Shown in pieces: positions 34,558 through 45,500 of a stretch of DNA of 64,000 nucleotides. The notes under the pieces were generated by a model. That model was not told the origin of the DNA. It did not search any database and was given only the letters and a program-made list of their open reading frames with translations. Each line of letters begins with the position of its first letter. Positions within the stretch are counted from its first letter, which is position 1. A program made the position numbers and the translations under genes. Source of the DNA: Allium sativum. Its lineage: Eukaryota > Streptophyta > Magnoliopsida > Asparagales > Amaryllidaceae. The stretch lies in the NCBI GenBank assembly GCA_030737875.1, contig CM060910.1, positions 612,697,303-612,761,302 on the forward strand, in the 5' to 3' direction.

Positions 34558-34615
34558 AGGATACTACTGATCCTATCTCTAACGAGTCATTCCCATTGGA
34601 TATTACTAATCCAAT
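34558..34615 (-). ncRNA. Post-PBS hairpin pair of B1
   Basis: Read on the minus strand, the first hairpin is ATTGGAT / loop TAGTAAT / ATCCAAT (34595-34615) and the second AGGAT / loop CAGTAGT / ATCCT (34558-34574). Both are perfect stems with the YAGTART loop also found in family A. Confidence 0.6.
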
Positions 34616-34676
34616 TTCTGATGAATTATTTCGTATGGTTCTAAGGTGCCTTGTTCTCTGAGCTTTGTAAACCAAA

Positions 34677-34688
34677 GCTCTGATACCA
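34677..34688 (-). other. B1 primer-binding site, tRNA-iMet type
   Basis: Minus strand TGGTATCAGAGC, three bases after the 5' LTR end GTCGTCTCA. Confidence 0.92.
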
Positions 34689-34691
34689 CGA

Positions 34692-37600
34692 TGAGACGAC
34701 CCGAACTTCCCTGGTCTCCGAAGAGAAGGGAAAGCACGGATTGTTCGAGAACACAACAAAATAGAACGCAGACGGGAGAACATTTCATTGTATATAACAA
34801 CAATTCCATCAGATTACAAGAATATACAGAGTATAAATGAATAAATATTACACAGAAATATCAGAGATTACAATAAATTACATAGTAGCGGAAAATAATA
34901 CAATACACAACTAGAAGAAAATACGGATACAAAGCTTTCCGGATATCATTCCAGCTGTAAACCAGGATCCTGTGAATATAAATCTGCAAAACCAAAACTA
35001 CTAGCTGCCCGTGTGGAAAATAGGGGCACCCAGAGTTTAGGTTAAAACAATAAACTCCAGGTCAGTCATGGGACTGGTGTGAGAACTAAAACAGTTGTAA
35101 ATCTTTATTTAAAAGTTTGGTAAATCAAGGGACCACGCCGTATAACACGGAACGGGTTTCCTCCCAAGAATACCAGTGCATAACAACAAACAGCGCAATG
35201 CTAAATAAAGAAAAATGAAGTTGTTATAAGACCCAGGTCCTATCACACAATGCAACGCAAGCCGGGGGATAGGGTTTTCCCTTATAACAGCCAAAGAATG
35301 CTTGATACGTTTAAAACAAATCATTTGATACTATTATAAGTGCATAGTGTATAAAATAACTTCAAATCATAAGTATCAATCATAGGCGGCATGGGTACCA
35401 TATATCATGTCGCCATACTAGGCTCTACAAATAAAACCGCAAATGTCACGTATTTGGAAATTGGATTTCCGTCTATGAACCGAGGAAAAAGATAGTCCTC
35501 ACCGACTTCGAGACTGTCTAGCCCGAGCCTCAGGGTCAGAGCGCATCGACCCTTGGATCCTCAGGGTCGGTCCACCGATGTGGATTAAACTTAAATCCTG
35601 AACATGCGTTTCCCCGCCCTATGGGGCGTAAATGAGCCAACGAATGGGTCCATCGGACCCGGACCGTCCGATCAAATCGAGGCGCCTCGCAACAGCAACA
35701 ACCACAGAGGTGAAAAGTATATAAATGTCAGGGCTGGTAGGTCACTGACACCACCCTAGCTAGAAAGAAACACATGCCCTCCATGATGTCCGTCTCCCGT
35801 TTTTGGTTCACAACCGGGGTGCGAGGCTCGCGAATTCACGTTACACAAAGCTGTGCCACACAGGCTGTGCTTTGATCATCACCACAAGACTTTGCTTTTC
35901 AACAGAAGCCTCGATCAATTGCATCTTAGCATGCCACACAGGCAAACCACTCTATGCAACCGATATCAGTCACACAGAATGAAACCCAATGTCAGACACA
36001 CAGTCCATTTACAAGTCCGTTCTGGGACTGAACAAAACCGGAGGCACTTTCCTCGCATATCCATCGATCTCCAAGCACATCTGGACGACCACCGATTGAT
36101 TCCCTCATCTTGGGTGTACAGCCCAATCAAGATCATCAGTAATCACCCAAACGATGTGAAGACTTTCGGTCTTCAACCACCGTCTTCATCTTCGACTTAT
36201 CATCGTATCAGTTATTCAGAATGGGATAAACCTGGTCTTTCTGAATAACTCGCATATATTTTAAATAAGTGTTACACAAACACAACATATGCCTCATTCC
36301 AATTCATCAGTCACTAACCGTAAATTAATCAAGAGAATAATTTCCCAAATATTAACCCCGAAGGCCGAAACCAACATCAGATCAATATCCAGAAAACCAT
36401 TCTGCTTGGCTAACCGACAGTTAGTTTCTAAATTTTACATTCATAGGGAAAGGTTCCCATTAATTTTATCCAAGATAAATTCCTTGAATTTATTATTTAA
36501 TCTACTTTTGAATATCAATTCAAACTAGTCTGGATTAACGAACTTTACCGAAGTAATCATTTGTTTTAATTTCCCAATCCCAACCTATTCATCCCATGAA
36601 GTAAAACTGGTAATACTTCATATTTAACACTACGGTGTTATCGGTAAATTCAATTACCATTTCACGTTCAAATCTAATTAAAGATTTAATTAACGCCTGG
36701 AGCAAAACTGGTGATACTCCATTTCGATTATTTCAATCTAATTAAAGATTCATTAAAACTCCACTTAGTTTTAATCGTTAATTGGGTTAAAGAAACAGTG
36801 TCATTTAAAACACGGTTCACGATAAACCCAAAACCACATTCCATTAATTATCGGGTTAAAGAACGAGTGTTATTTAAAACACTGTCCACGATAAACCCAA
36901 AAATCAATATCAATTCAATTAAATATTATTTAATTGGTACACTTCATTAAATCTAAATAAAAAGATTTAATCTTTTCTCAACTGGGTTCAAGAACAGTGT
37001 TAGTCAAGACACCATTCACGACAAACCCAAATCACATTTGATATTAAATACAAGGCTCTGAATAGAAAATATATTGGCTTATATTCAATGTCAAATTCTA
37101 CGACCAACAGATATCGTATTGGAAATAACGATATACATATCTATATCTTTCAAATTTCCATAACAACATCTGTATAATCACGAAATCCAGCATCGAAATA
37201 TTCCGAACACAATTTCGATTCAAATCCATTCCAATGCAATCATTGGAAATTCTGGTTATTTTCAAAAACCATTTCAAAGTCAATTTATTTATTTAAAAAT
37301 AAATAGAATTATAATTCTAGTTCAAAACTAGTTCATTTCGATAAAAATCTAGTTTTATCTTTTCAAATATGGAGTTTTTCATCCCAATTCTTTCTAAATC
37401 ATTTCTTATGATTTTACACAAATTATTGATATTTTTAATAATTTTATCAAGGCCCGTACAGTCGATTTCCATCAACGACCATCGAACTGCACTTACAGCG
37501 ACCTTTTTCAATTTTGATTTGAACATAATTCCAAATCCAACCGTTAGATTTCTAATTTCCAATATTCGTTAGAAAGCTCTTTTCGATACGAACCCAATGG

Positions 37601-40600
37601 TTCCAGTTTTAGGAGAATCCGACGGTCGGATCTCCCGTAATATTCGTTCGAAGTCAATGGTCGAAATTCGCGAACTGCCGCGGCGCGGCGCGTTCTATTC
37701 AGGCCATTATATTATATATATAATATATACTTCGTCGATCTCAATTCAAATCGTATTTTATAAATCGTTTTAAATTCGTTTTCAAAACGATTTCAACTTC
37801 TATTTCAACTTCAAATCAAAATCGAATTTTTCAACATAAATTCATTTTCATTTCATTTCGAATTGATTTAATTCAAATTGATTTCTAATTCAATTTCTGT
37901 TCGTTTTCAATTCAATTCAATTTCAATTTCAATTCGAATTCAATTCTATTCAATTTCAATTCGAATTTCAATTCGAATTCATTCCTATTCAATTTCAATT
38001 TCAATTTCAATTTCATTTCTATTCAATTTCAATTTGAATTCATTTCTATTCAATTTCAATTTGAATTTCAATTCGAATTCATTCCTATTCAATTTCAATT
38101 TGGATTCATTTCTATTCAATTTCAATTTGAATTCATTTCTATTCAATTTCAATTTGAATTCATTTCTATTCAAAATATCAGATTTTGAAATCACTTTCGA
38201 TATTCGTTATAAAATGAATAAAATCGATATAAATATCGTTCACGTCAAAATGGCGCCAATCTAATCAACACGGCTTCATATGTTTCTATTTTCAAATATT
38301 CTATTTCAAATATTTTTATTTTAAATATTTCTTTTTCGAAACTGGAATGAGGCCCAATCAATTACCATATAATGTTAATTATATGGATTTTCTACAACAC
38401 ATGTATATATCAACAACGATGAATAATCAACCATCATCCAAAGTGCATTCTACACTGTATAAGCATCAAATATAGATATTCAACGCTTATAACAGTCTGT
38501 TAATCAATCGATCGACATACAACTAAACAATCGGGATTAGTGTACGTCAAATATCATCCCAATACCCGTGTGTGGTTTCAAACAATCAAACACAGATTTT
38601 ATTTGTGCAGTTGGGCGATGTGTAAAATTTATCGTCCCAATCAATATCAATCAAATGTGTGTATATAAACAAATCGTCCGATTTGTTTATTTTTATTTCA
38701 TTTCATATGCACGTTAAAAATTCTATTTTTAACTATAAAATATTTTTAACTATATAAATATTTTATTTCACTTCACATCACATCACACAATCAACTACAC
38801 ATCAAAATCAAACAAACAAGCCATCCATGGTCTGTGGATGACGGGTGTCGGGTGCTACTAAACACCGTCTGCATCCTAGTGTATATATATATAACTAGAA
38901 AAATAAAATTGAAAGGTGAGAAGTTCTCACAGAATTGCTAATCCAATGCCACGACTCTTCTTAGGTAGAAATCTTCGCCGTTCTTGCCTCTTGTCACTTT
39001 CGTTGCCCGTAGCCACTACATATATAAAAATCACATTTTTACTTTGCTATTCAATATTTAAAAATCATATTTTTACTTCGCTATTCAATATATAAAAATC
39101 GAATTTTTACTTCGCTATTCAATATATAAAAATCATATTTTTATTTCGCTATTCAATATATAAAAATCGAATTTTTACTTCGCTATTCAATATATAAAAA
39201 TCATATTTTTATTCTTTCTACTATATATAAATTATATTTTTAATCCTTTCTACTATATATAAATTATATTTTTAATCCTCCCACACCACGTATAATTAAA
39301 AAAACTGATTTTATTGCAAAAATTACTTGGACTAAATAAACAGAAGTAATTAACTAAATTGAATATATAAATAGAGGAGCTTATAGTTGAATTGGATGCG
39401 AGGGGGAGAACTGCGGCGTCAGAGGGTGCTGATGGGGTGGTGCAGCGACGAGGTGGTGAAAAGAAAGGGCGGCGTTCGCTGGTTTTAAGTTCGAGGAGGG
39501 GTCTTGGGGGATAACCGACGAGAGGAAAGAGAGGGAAGGCATCGGGGGTGGCCAGAGCGGGTTCGACGGAGGCGGGGAGGGCTGCAGGCGGCGGTGAAGG
39601 GATTGCGTTGACTGGAGGGTGGCTAGGGCTTCGGTGGGGCAGAGGAGAGAGACGCGATGGGAAGCGGGGTGGATGATCGGAGGTGGACGGCATGCGAGGC
39701 CCCCCTCCCCCCCGACGGTGGCGATGGCGGCCTCCATTCATCGCTTTTCCCCCTTTTTTTTATTTCGTTTTTCAACTGAGCAGGTATCGTGAGGGGGAAG
39801 GAGAATAAAAAAGGGGGTTTTATTGAAATTTTAATTATTTATTTTATTATCCCCTTAAAGTTGACTTTTTATTTGACCTCGAAAATAAGCTCACCGCCTG
39901 TCGTTCATAGCTAATTACCCTCATTCCGAACACAATGGGATATGCATCGCCGGCTGATTCGATCGTTTCGATCAGTTTTCGTCAAAATCAAAATATAACT
40001 CTATATATTGAATTTGAACGCACATTTCAATTTACCGGGGCCACATACTAACTAGAAAAATTCTCGAAAAATATTTTCTAGCTTCGTATTGACGATACGG
40101 TCCTAACAAAACAAGTTTCGTCAAATTCTAAGACCGTTTGAAAAATGGCCATTTTCCAGTCGATTAAAATCAACTAAAACTGGTCAAACGCGTTTTCCTT
40201 TGCCACGCTCACATATTGATTTAAAAAATTATGAAATTTGAAACCTAGCAATAATTTGACACCACGGATCCAACAAAAGTGGTTTCGTCGAAATCCGAGG
40301 TCGTTTGCAAAATTCCCATTTTTAAGGGCCTGAATTCCATAGCGACTATTCAGAATTTTCAACTGGACATATCTTTTGATTCCCGCTATGAAATCTCGAT
40401 TTTTCGGATTCGTTGGAAAGATATTATCAATTAAATTCCATTATTTTTGGTTTCACTAAAATTCGGATTATTTTGCACCTGGTATGTTCAATTGAAGTTT
40501 GAAATCGAATTATCGAACTACCGCGCCATTTTCAATTCTATTTATAATTATATATAATTATTTATGTTCTAACGACGACGTATATAATATATACGTTCGA

Positions 40601-40721
40601 ATTCTATTCAAAATAAATTTCTCGTCGATATTATTTAAAATAATTCATTTTAAATAATCAAAATTCGCTAAAATTGCCAAAATAAAAATTTTAAACTGGC
40701 CCAGATTTCCGGGTTGTTACA
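34692..40721 (-). repeat. B1 5' LTR (6030 bp)
   Basis: Uninterrupted copy of the family-B LTR. It includes the U5 hairpins (35005-35290), the AT-rich 27-bp array (37878-38170), a GTGAG/CTCAC hairpin (38916-38930), hairpin repeats (39020-39280) and the C-rich island (39380-39740). The donor-like GTAAGC of the other LTR (27208-27213) is mutated here to ATAAGC. ORFs of 128-162 codons inside are repeat or island artefacts. Confidence 0.93.
37878..38170. repeat. 27-bp AT-rich tandem repeat, B1 5' LTR
   Basis: Same unit family as 25688-25950, with a slightly different copy arrangement. Confidence 0.92.
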
Positions 40722-41553
40722 CCCCTCCTCCTCCACAGCGCCTCCTCCGCTGTCAAAGAACCCCGCAACCCTTTTTTTCCAAAAAAAGCGAGCCCCCCTT
40801 CTTTTTCTTCAATGATAAAGGTAAATTTAATTTTGTTATTTCATATATTTTGTTTTCTTCGATATAAATAAAAATAGGATTTTTATTCGTGATAAAGATT
40901 AGATTTTTCCTTTGTTAATCAAAATTAGATTCTTATGGGTATAAGGATATGATTTTTAATTCATATTATGACGATAAAGATTAGGTTTTTAAAATAGAGG
41001 AGATAAGATTTTTGAAAATATAACAATATAATTTTTATATGATAGAAAGAATAAAAATATAATTTTTATATGATAGGAAGGATAAAAATATGATTTTTAT
41101 ATTATATAGATAATAAAAATTCGATCTTTATTATGTAGGAGATATAAAAATATAATTTTTATTATGTAGGAGAAGTAAAAATATAATTTTTATATAAAAG
41201 GAAGCATTGTAAAAATATATGAAGTAGAAGTATTAAAAATATGATTTTTATTTATTGAAATGAAGTAATAAAAATATAATTTTTATTTGAACAGCGTGAA
41301 AAGAACTGCATTGGAAGTTCAAACCAATCAGGACGGTTCAGCAATTCAAAAGCAAAGCACGGCGGAGTGGAACCCTCTGTGAGAATTTCTCACTCTTCAA
41401 TCTCATTTTCTAGTTATATATATATACTAGGATGCAGACGGTGCTTAGCAGCACCCGACACCCGTCATCCACAGACCGTGGATGGCTTGTTTGTTTGATT
41501 GATGTGTTGTGAAAATTGTTTGTGATGTTGATGTGAAATAGATAATAAAATAT
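40722..41553 (+). repeat. B2 5' LTR, piece 2
   Basis: Begins with the second CCCCT duplication and finishes the C-rich island, ending AAAG at 40820 before GTAAAT. An AT-rich stretch with AAAATATAATTTTTAT-type hairpins follows to about 41290, then the GTGAG/CTCAC hairpin (41379-41393), a short TA run and GATGCAG (41431-41437). It is cut by the Mutator-like element. No gene. Confidence 0.85.
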
Positions 41554-41702
41554 AGGATTAATTGACATAAATAATCCGAAGTTTAACCCATCCGCCCATA
41601 TTAATCTGAAGTATGCGTTATTTATAAATAATCCCAAGTTTGGGGGGGTGTCTTCCCAAATTGATCCCACTACCCCATTAACTTGCTATAGCCGGTTTCT
41701 AC
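41554..41702 (+). repeat. MULE left terminal inverted repeat
   Basis: Inverse of 43673-43820, with a few substitutions and a run-length difference in the G tract near 41650. Confidence 0.95.
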
Positions 41703-41824
41703 TTTACCAAATCTGACGTGATAAGTTGTTCTTCTTCTTCATTCAATCGTTCTTCTTCCTTACTCGACATCGTTTCTTTTTCTGCAATTTGTTTCTTAGA
41801 TTGTTGCTCCATTTTTCGACTCTA

Positions 41825-42434
41825 ATGAAAACTCAATCACTGTCTTCCATTTCGAGTTCATCAGGGGCGGCGGCAGCGAGTAACAAGTGCCACCACAAAA
41901 TTCCAGCAAGACTCAGGACTGTGAAGGTTGGTGCGAATGCGGGGAAGAAGTTTTTTGGTTGCTCGATGTGGTCTATAAGTGTAAATTAGGGTTTGTTTTG
42001 GTAGCCTTTTTGTGATTGCTGATTTGCGAATTGCTAATTTGGGAATTGCTAATGTTGATTGATGATTTGCGACTTGTGGGTAACGATAATTACAGACTGG
42101 CGATTGTGGTTATTTTTTGTGGCAAGACGAAGTTTGTGACAGCAATAACAATGCTGAAATGGTTGATTTGCATGTTAAATTGATGGAAAACGAAAGGACT
42201 ATATCACAACTGCATGTGGAGAAGAAGAGCATTGAAGATAAGCTGCGGAAACAAAAACAGAAGAGGGAAAAATCCGATGAATTAGTGGCATATTTGAGGA
42301 ACGAGTTAGCCGTAAAGCAGGTTGAATGTGGAAAACATGAGAAAGGAGAAAAATTCTTTGCAGCTGCATTAGCTTTGTCGTGGATCATGGTTGGAATTGT
42401 TGTGTGTATAGCGATGGCTTATTTTGGGATGTAA
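41825..42434 (+). CDS. GRF-type zinc-finger, coiled-coil, C-terminal membrane protein (two exons)
   Basis: Exon 1 is 41825-41980 and exon 2 is 42096-42434. The 115-bp intron starts GTAAAT and ends TTACAG, keeps the frame and restores the zinc finger, giving 164 residues. The GRF finger spans about residues 20-65: KCHHKIPARLRTVK, then GANAGKKFFGC, then TGDCGYFLWQDE. The likely zinc ligands are C22, H24 (or H23), C45 and C56. A charged helical coiled coil follows (about 75-135), then a hydrophobic segment near the C terminus (FFAAALALSWIMVGIVVCIA). GRF fingers bind nucleic acid in better-known proteins; the role of this short plant architecture is not established. The frame is intact. The ATG was chosen because the open frame upstream is a T-rich leader within the MULE. 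The gene probably uses a promoter in or near the inverted repeat. Confidence 0.82.
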
Positions 42435-42599
42435 TTTAGGGGTTTGGAGTTGTATGCATTGATATGTCGTAATCTTGTACTGCCTTTTTGTGGGAATGAG
42501 CAATGACAGTGTAGTGCTTTAGTGATAGTGAATTGTATGCATTGATGTTTTGTAATGTTGTAGTGTTTTAATGACAGTGTAGTGCTTATATGCATGTTT

Positions 42600-42830
42600 A
42601 TATGGTGATGTGCAAGTTTATATGCATGTTTATATGCTGATGTGCATATATGCACGTTGTAGTGCATATATGCCGCAATGGCATGAACATAGCTTGCTGA
42701 TGTGCATATATGCATGCTGTAATGCATATGTGCCGCAATGGCATGAACATAGCTTGCTGATGTGCATATATGCACGTTGTAATGCATATATGCCGAAATG
42801 GCATGCACATAGCTTGCTGGTATAATATGC
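42600..42830 (+). repeat. 60-bp tandem repeat in MULE, about three copies
   Basis: Unit TTGCTGATGTGCATATATGC plus CCGCAATGGCATGAACATAG, starting near 42635, 42694 and 42754. Between the two genes, 42435-43178, I see only this array, a second set of ACAGTACACATGAAC repeats (42950-43110) and no coding sequence. Confidence 0.9.
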
Positions 42831-43178
42831 AAGCTGAACTGCATATTAGCATGCTGAATTATAGGTTAATAACTTACAAGCTCTGCATATTAGCACACTG
42901 ATATGATATGCTAGCTGAACTGCAGTACACATGAACATAACAAACAAGCACAATAACAGTACACATGAACAATAACAGTACACATGAACTGCAGTACACA
43001 TGATCATTAACGTATCACTGTGAAGACAAACCAGTACGTTAACATGAACAATAACAGTACACATTACATAACAACTACGTAACAAACCAGTACAATACAC
43101 ATAACATTAACATGCAACCTGTATAACTACATAACAAAACATTATCGCCTAAACATGTACTGATCTTGAAATTGTCGT

Positions 43179-43445
43179 TCAAGTTGGTGGGTAACTGGAC
43201 GACGCCTCCTTGTCTTCATACACCCTCCTGAGCCCCTCATCCAAAGATTTCTCCGGCAATAAGTAGTGTATCTCGTCAATTGTACTATATTTCCCACATT
43301 CTTGAGCTAACTCCTTCAGCCAAAACCAACATAACAAATCAGGGTCGACATTAATGGTTTCAGCCTCGCCTCCTACATACTCTAAACCATTTGGACTTGA
43401 CTGAAACGAACCTCCATGCCAAAATTTCAGACCTACTTTGTCCAT
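43179..43445 (-). CDS. PB1-like domain exon of the MULE transposase-associated type
   Basis: An 88-residue frame on the minus strand. HGGSF (10-14), EYVGGE (22-27), then DPDLLCWFWLKELAQECGKY, then YLLPEKSLDEGLRRVYED match the N-terminal PB1-like domain that precedes zinc-finger and transposase regions in many plant Mutator-type proteins. Here the frame stops shortly after that domain; no MULE transposase core or SWIM finger follows. An acceptor-like AAAACAG lies just upstream of the ATG, so a 5' untranslated exon is possible. It could be a stand-alone small protein or a truncated transposase gene. Transcription would run inward from the right inverted repeat. Confidence 0.72.
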   Translation of the reverse strand: MDKVGLKFWHGGSFQSSPNGLEYVGGEAETINVDPDLLCWFWLKELAQECGKYSTIDEIHYLLPEKSLDEGLRRVYEDKEASSSYPPT

Positions 43446-43672
43446 TTTAACCCAAATCTGTTTTCAACATAGAATATCAATACACAAATCGACGTGCCCT
43501 AGCTCTATTTAAATCGAATTCAAATACATAGTTCAAAGGATTGAAATTACCTACCACACAATTGAGAGAGCCAAAGCAACGTGAAGATTCACACGTGGAT
43601 CTGTGAAATGTCATGAGAAATGCAGAAGAGGAGAAGTCGCAGAAAAAGAAATGAATTTGGTAAAGTAAAAAG

Positions 43673-43820
43673 GTAGAAACCGGCTGTAGCAAGTTAATGG
43701 GGTAGTGGGATCAATTTGGGAAGACACCCCCCAAACTTGGGATTATTTATAAATAACGCATACTTCAGATTAATATGGGCAGATGGGTTAAACTTCGGAT
43801 TATTTATGTCAATTAATCCT
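43673..43820 (-). repeat. MULE right terminal inverted repeat
   Basis: Pairs with 41554-41702. Similarity continues a further dozen bases inward after a short indel in the left repeat. Confidence 0.95.
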
Positions 43821-44274
43821 AAAATATATTCATAGGTTGAATAAAATATTTTGGTCGTTAAAAATATAATTTTTAACGTGAATGTGAATAAATAAATATT
43901 CATTTACAAACCGGACGGTTTGTTTATGTACACTGATTTGACTGACATTGATTGGGACGATAAATTTTACCCATCGCCCAACTTCACAAATAAAATCTGT
44001 GTTTGTGGATTTGAAACCCCACACGGGTATTGGGATAAAATACGACATACACTATTCCCAATAATTAGTTGTATGTCGATCGATGGATCGACAGGCTGTT
44101 ATAAGCGTTAGATATCTATATCTGATGCTTATATAGTGTAGTGCACTTTGGATGATGGTTGATTATGTATCGTTGCTATTATATACATGTGTTGTATGGA
44201 ATCCATATAATTTACTTTGTATGGTAATTGATTGGGCCTCATTTCAATTTAGAAAATAATGAATATTATAAAAT

Positions 44275-44565
44275 AAAGGTTCATGTGTTGACAGTACTCA
44301 TCCGTTGAGATTAGTCATGTGTTGAACGAAATATTTTAACAATAAAATTTACATCTTTATCATTATAAAATAAAGGTTCATGTGTTGACAGTACTCATCC
44401 GTTGAGATTAGTCATGTGTTGAACGAAATATTTTAACAATAAAATTTACATCTTTATCATTATAAAGTAAAGGTTCATGTGTTGACCGTACTCATCCGTT
44501 GAGATTAGTCATGTGTTGAACGAAAAATTTTAATAATAAAATTTACATCTTTATCATATATAAAA
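44275..44565 (+). repeat. 97-bp tandem repeat, three copies
   Basis: Units start AAAGGTTCATGTGTTGAC at 44275, 44372 and 44469 and are nearly identical. The CATGTGTTGA core also recurs in solo LTR C (12050-12370). Confidence 0.95.
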
Positions 44566-44979
44566 TTAGAAACTAATTCGAAAATAGATAAGATGAGTGT
44601 TCTCCTGGATATTGATCTGATGTTGGTTTTGGCCTTCGGGGTTAATATTCAGGGAATCGTTCTCTTACTAATTTACGGTTGGAGTCTGATTTGAAATCAA
44701 ACGATAGATACCATAATTTTTATAAAATATATTGAATAACAAAAATAGTCACACGTGGACAGTACTCATCCGTTGAGATTAGTCATGTGTTGACAAAAAT
44801 ATAGATTCACATATTAAATAGAATAAATATTCATTTGTTGAGTAGAATAACAGAATTATTGAAATATATAAAGCCGTGTTGATTAGAGATGCGCTATTTT
44901 GACGCGAACGATATTTATATCGATTGTATTCGTTTTATAATGAATATTGAAAAGATATTTAAAAATCAAATATGTAGAA

Positions 44980-45500
44980 AACGAATTTGATTTGAATTGA
45001 ATAGAAAACGAATTCGAATTGAATTGAATAGAAAACGAATTTGATTTGAATTGAATAGAAAACGAATTCGAATTGAATTGAATAGAAAACGAATTGAATT
45101 GAATAGAAAACGAATTTGATTTGAATTGAATAGAAAACGAATTCGAATTGAATTGAATAGAAAACGAATTGAATTGAATAGAAAACGAATTGAATTGAAT
45201 AGAAAATGAATTTGATTTGAATTGAATAGAAAACGAATTCGAATTGAATTGAATAGAAAACGAATTGAATTGAATAGAAAACGAATTTGATTTGAATTGA
45301 ATAGAAAACGAATTCGAATTGAATTGAATAAAAAACGAATTTGATTTGAATTGAATAGAAAACGAATTCGAATTGAATTGAATAGAAAACGACTTTGAAT
45401 TGATTTGAATAGAAAATGAATTTGATTTGAATTGAATAGAAAATGAATTCGAATTGAATTGAATAGAAAACGAATTGAATTGAATACAAACCAAATTCGA
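44980..45500. repeat. 27/21-bp AT-rich tandem array, B2 LTR
   Basis: Three unit types alternate: one with TTTGATTTGAATTG, one with TTCGAATTGAATTG, and a 21-bp form lacking the 6-bp middle; each ends GAATAGAAAAC. The array is about twice as long as in B1. Confidence 0.95.

Larger units (their letters stand above)
33668..34691 (-). mobile_element. B1 internal region, 1024 bp, non-coding
   Basis: From right to left on the minus strand: PBS (34677-34688), two TAGTAAT/CAGTAGT-loop hairpins, AT-rich sequence, a K block (about 33765-33960) and the PPT. No gag-pol remains. A 62-codon frame (minus, 33761-33949) overlaps the K block and aligns only in part with frames of other families, so I do not call it a gene. 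Confidence 0.88.
22501..40721 (-). mobile_element. B1: complete non-autonomous family-B LTR retrotransposon
   Basis: On the minus strand it starts TGTAACAACCCGG (40721) and ends GTCGTCTCA (22501), flanked by the perfect duplication CCCCT (22496-22500 and 40722-40726). The 5' LTR is 34692-40721 (6030 bp). The 3' LTR is 22501-33667 with a nested gypsy element (6069 bp without it). Only 1024 bp lie between the LTRs, and no protein is encoded. The ratio of LTR to internal sequence, about 12 to 1, is extreme even for LARD elements. Confidence 0.93.
41554..43820. mobile_element. Mutator-like DNA transposon (MULE) with captured or co-opted genes
   Basis: Terminal inverted repeats of about 148 bp (41554-41702 and 43673-43820) start AGGATTAATTGACATAAATA and differ by only a few bases. 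Flanking AAAATAT (41547-41553 and 43821-43827) is a 7-bp visible target-site duplication; 8-11 bp would be more usual for Mutator elements. Inside are a GRF zinc-finger gene on the plus strand and a PB1-like exon on the minus strand, converging on a tandem-repeat centre. There is no transposase catalytic region, so the copy is non-autonomous. Confidence 0.88.

Noticed and set aside
41726..41824. Upstream extension of the GRF gene start (33 extra codons)
   Set aside because: The extension is an F/L-rich peptide from a T-rich leader; the ATG at 41825 gives a normal GRF N terminus.
42598..43100. Histidine/isoleucine- and valine-rich frames within the MULE centre
   Set aside because: They read through the 60-bp and ACAGTACACATGAAC repeats; no domain and no splice context.
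44883..45494. 203- and 176-codon open frames on the minus strand
   Set aside because: They run through a 27/21-bp tandem array in which every frame is open; the peptides are pure QFNSNSFSI-type repeats.
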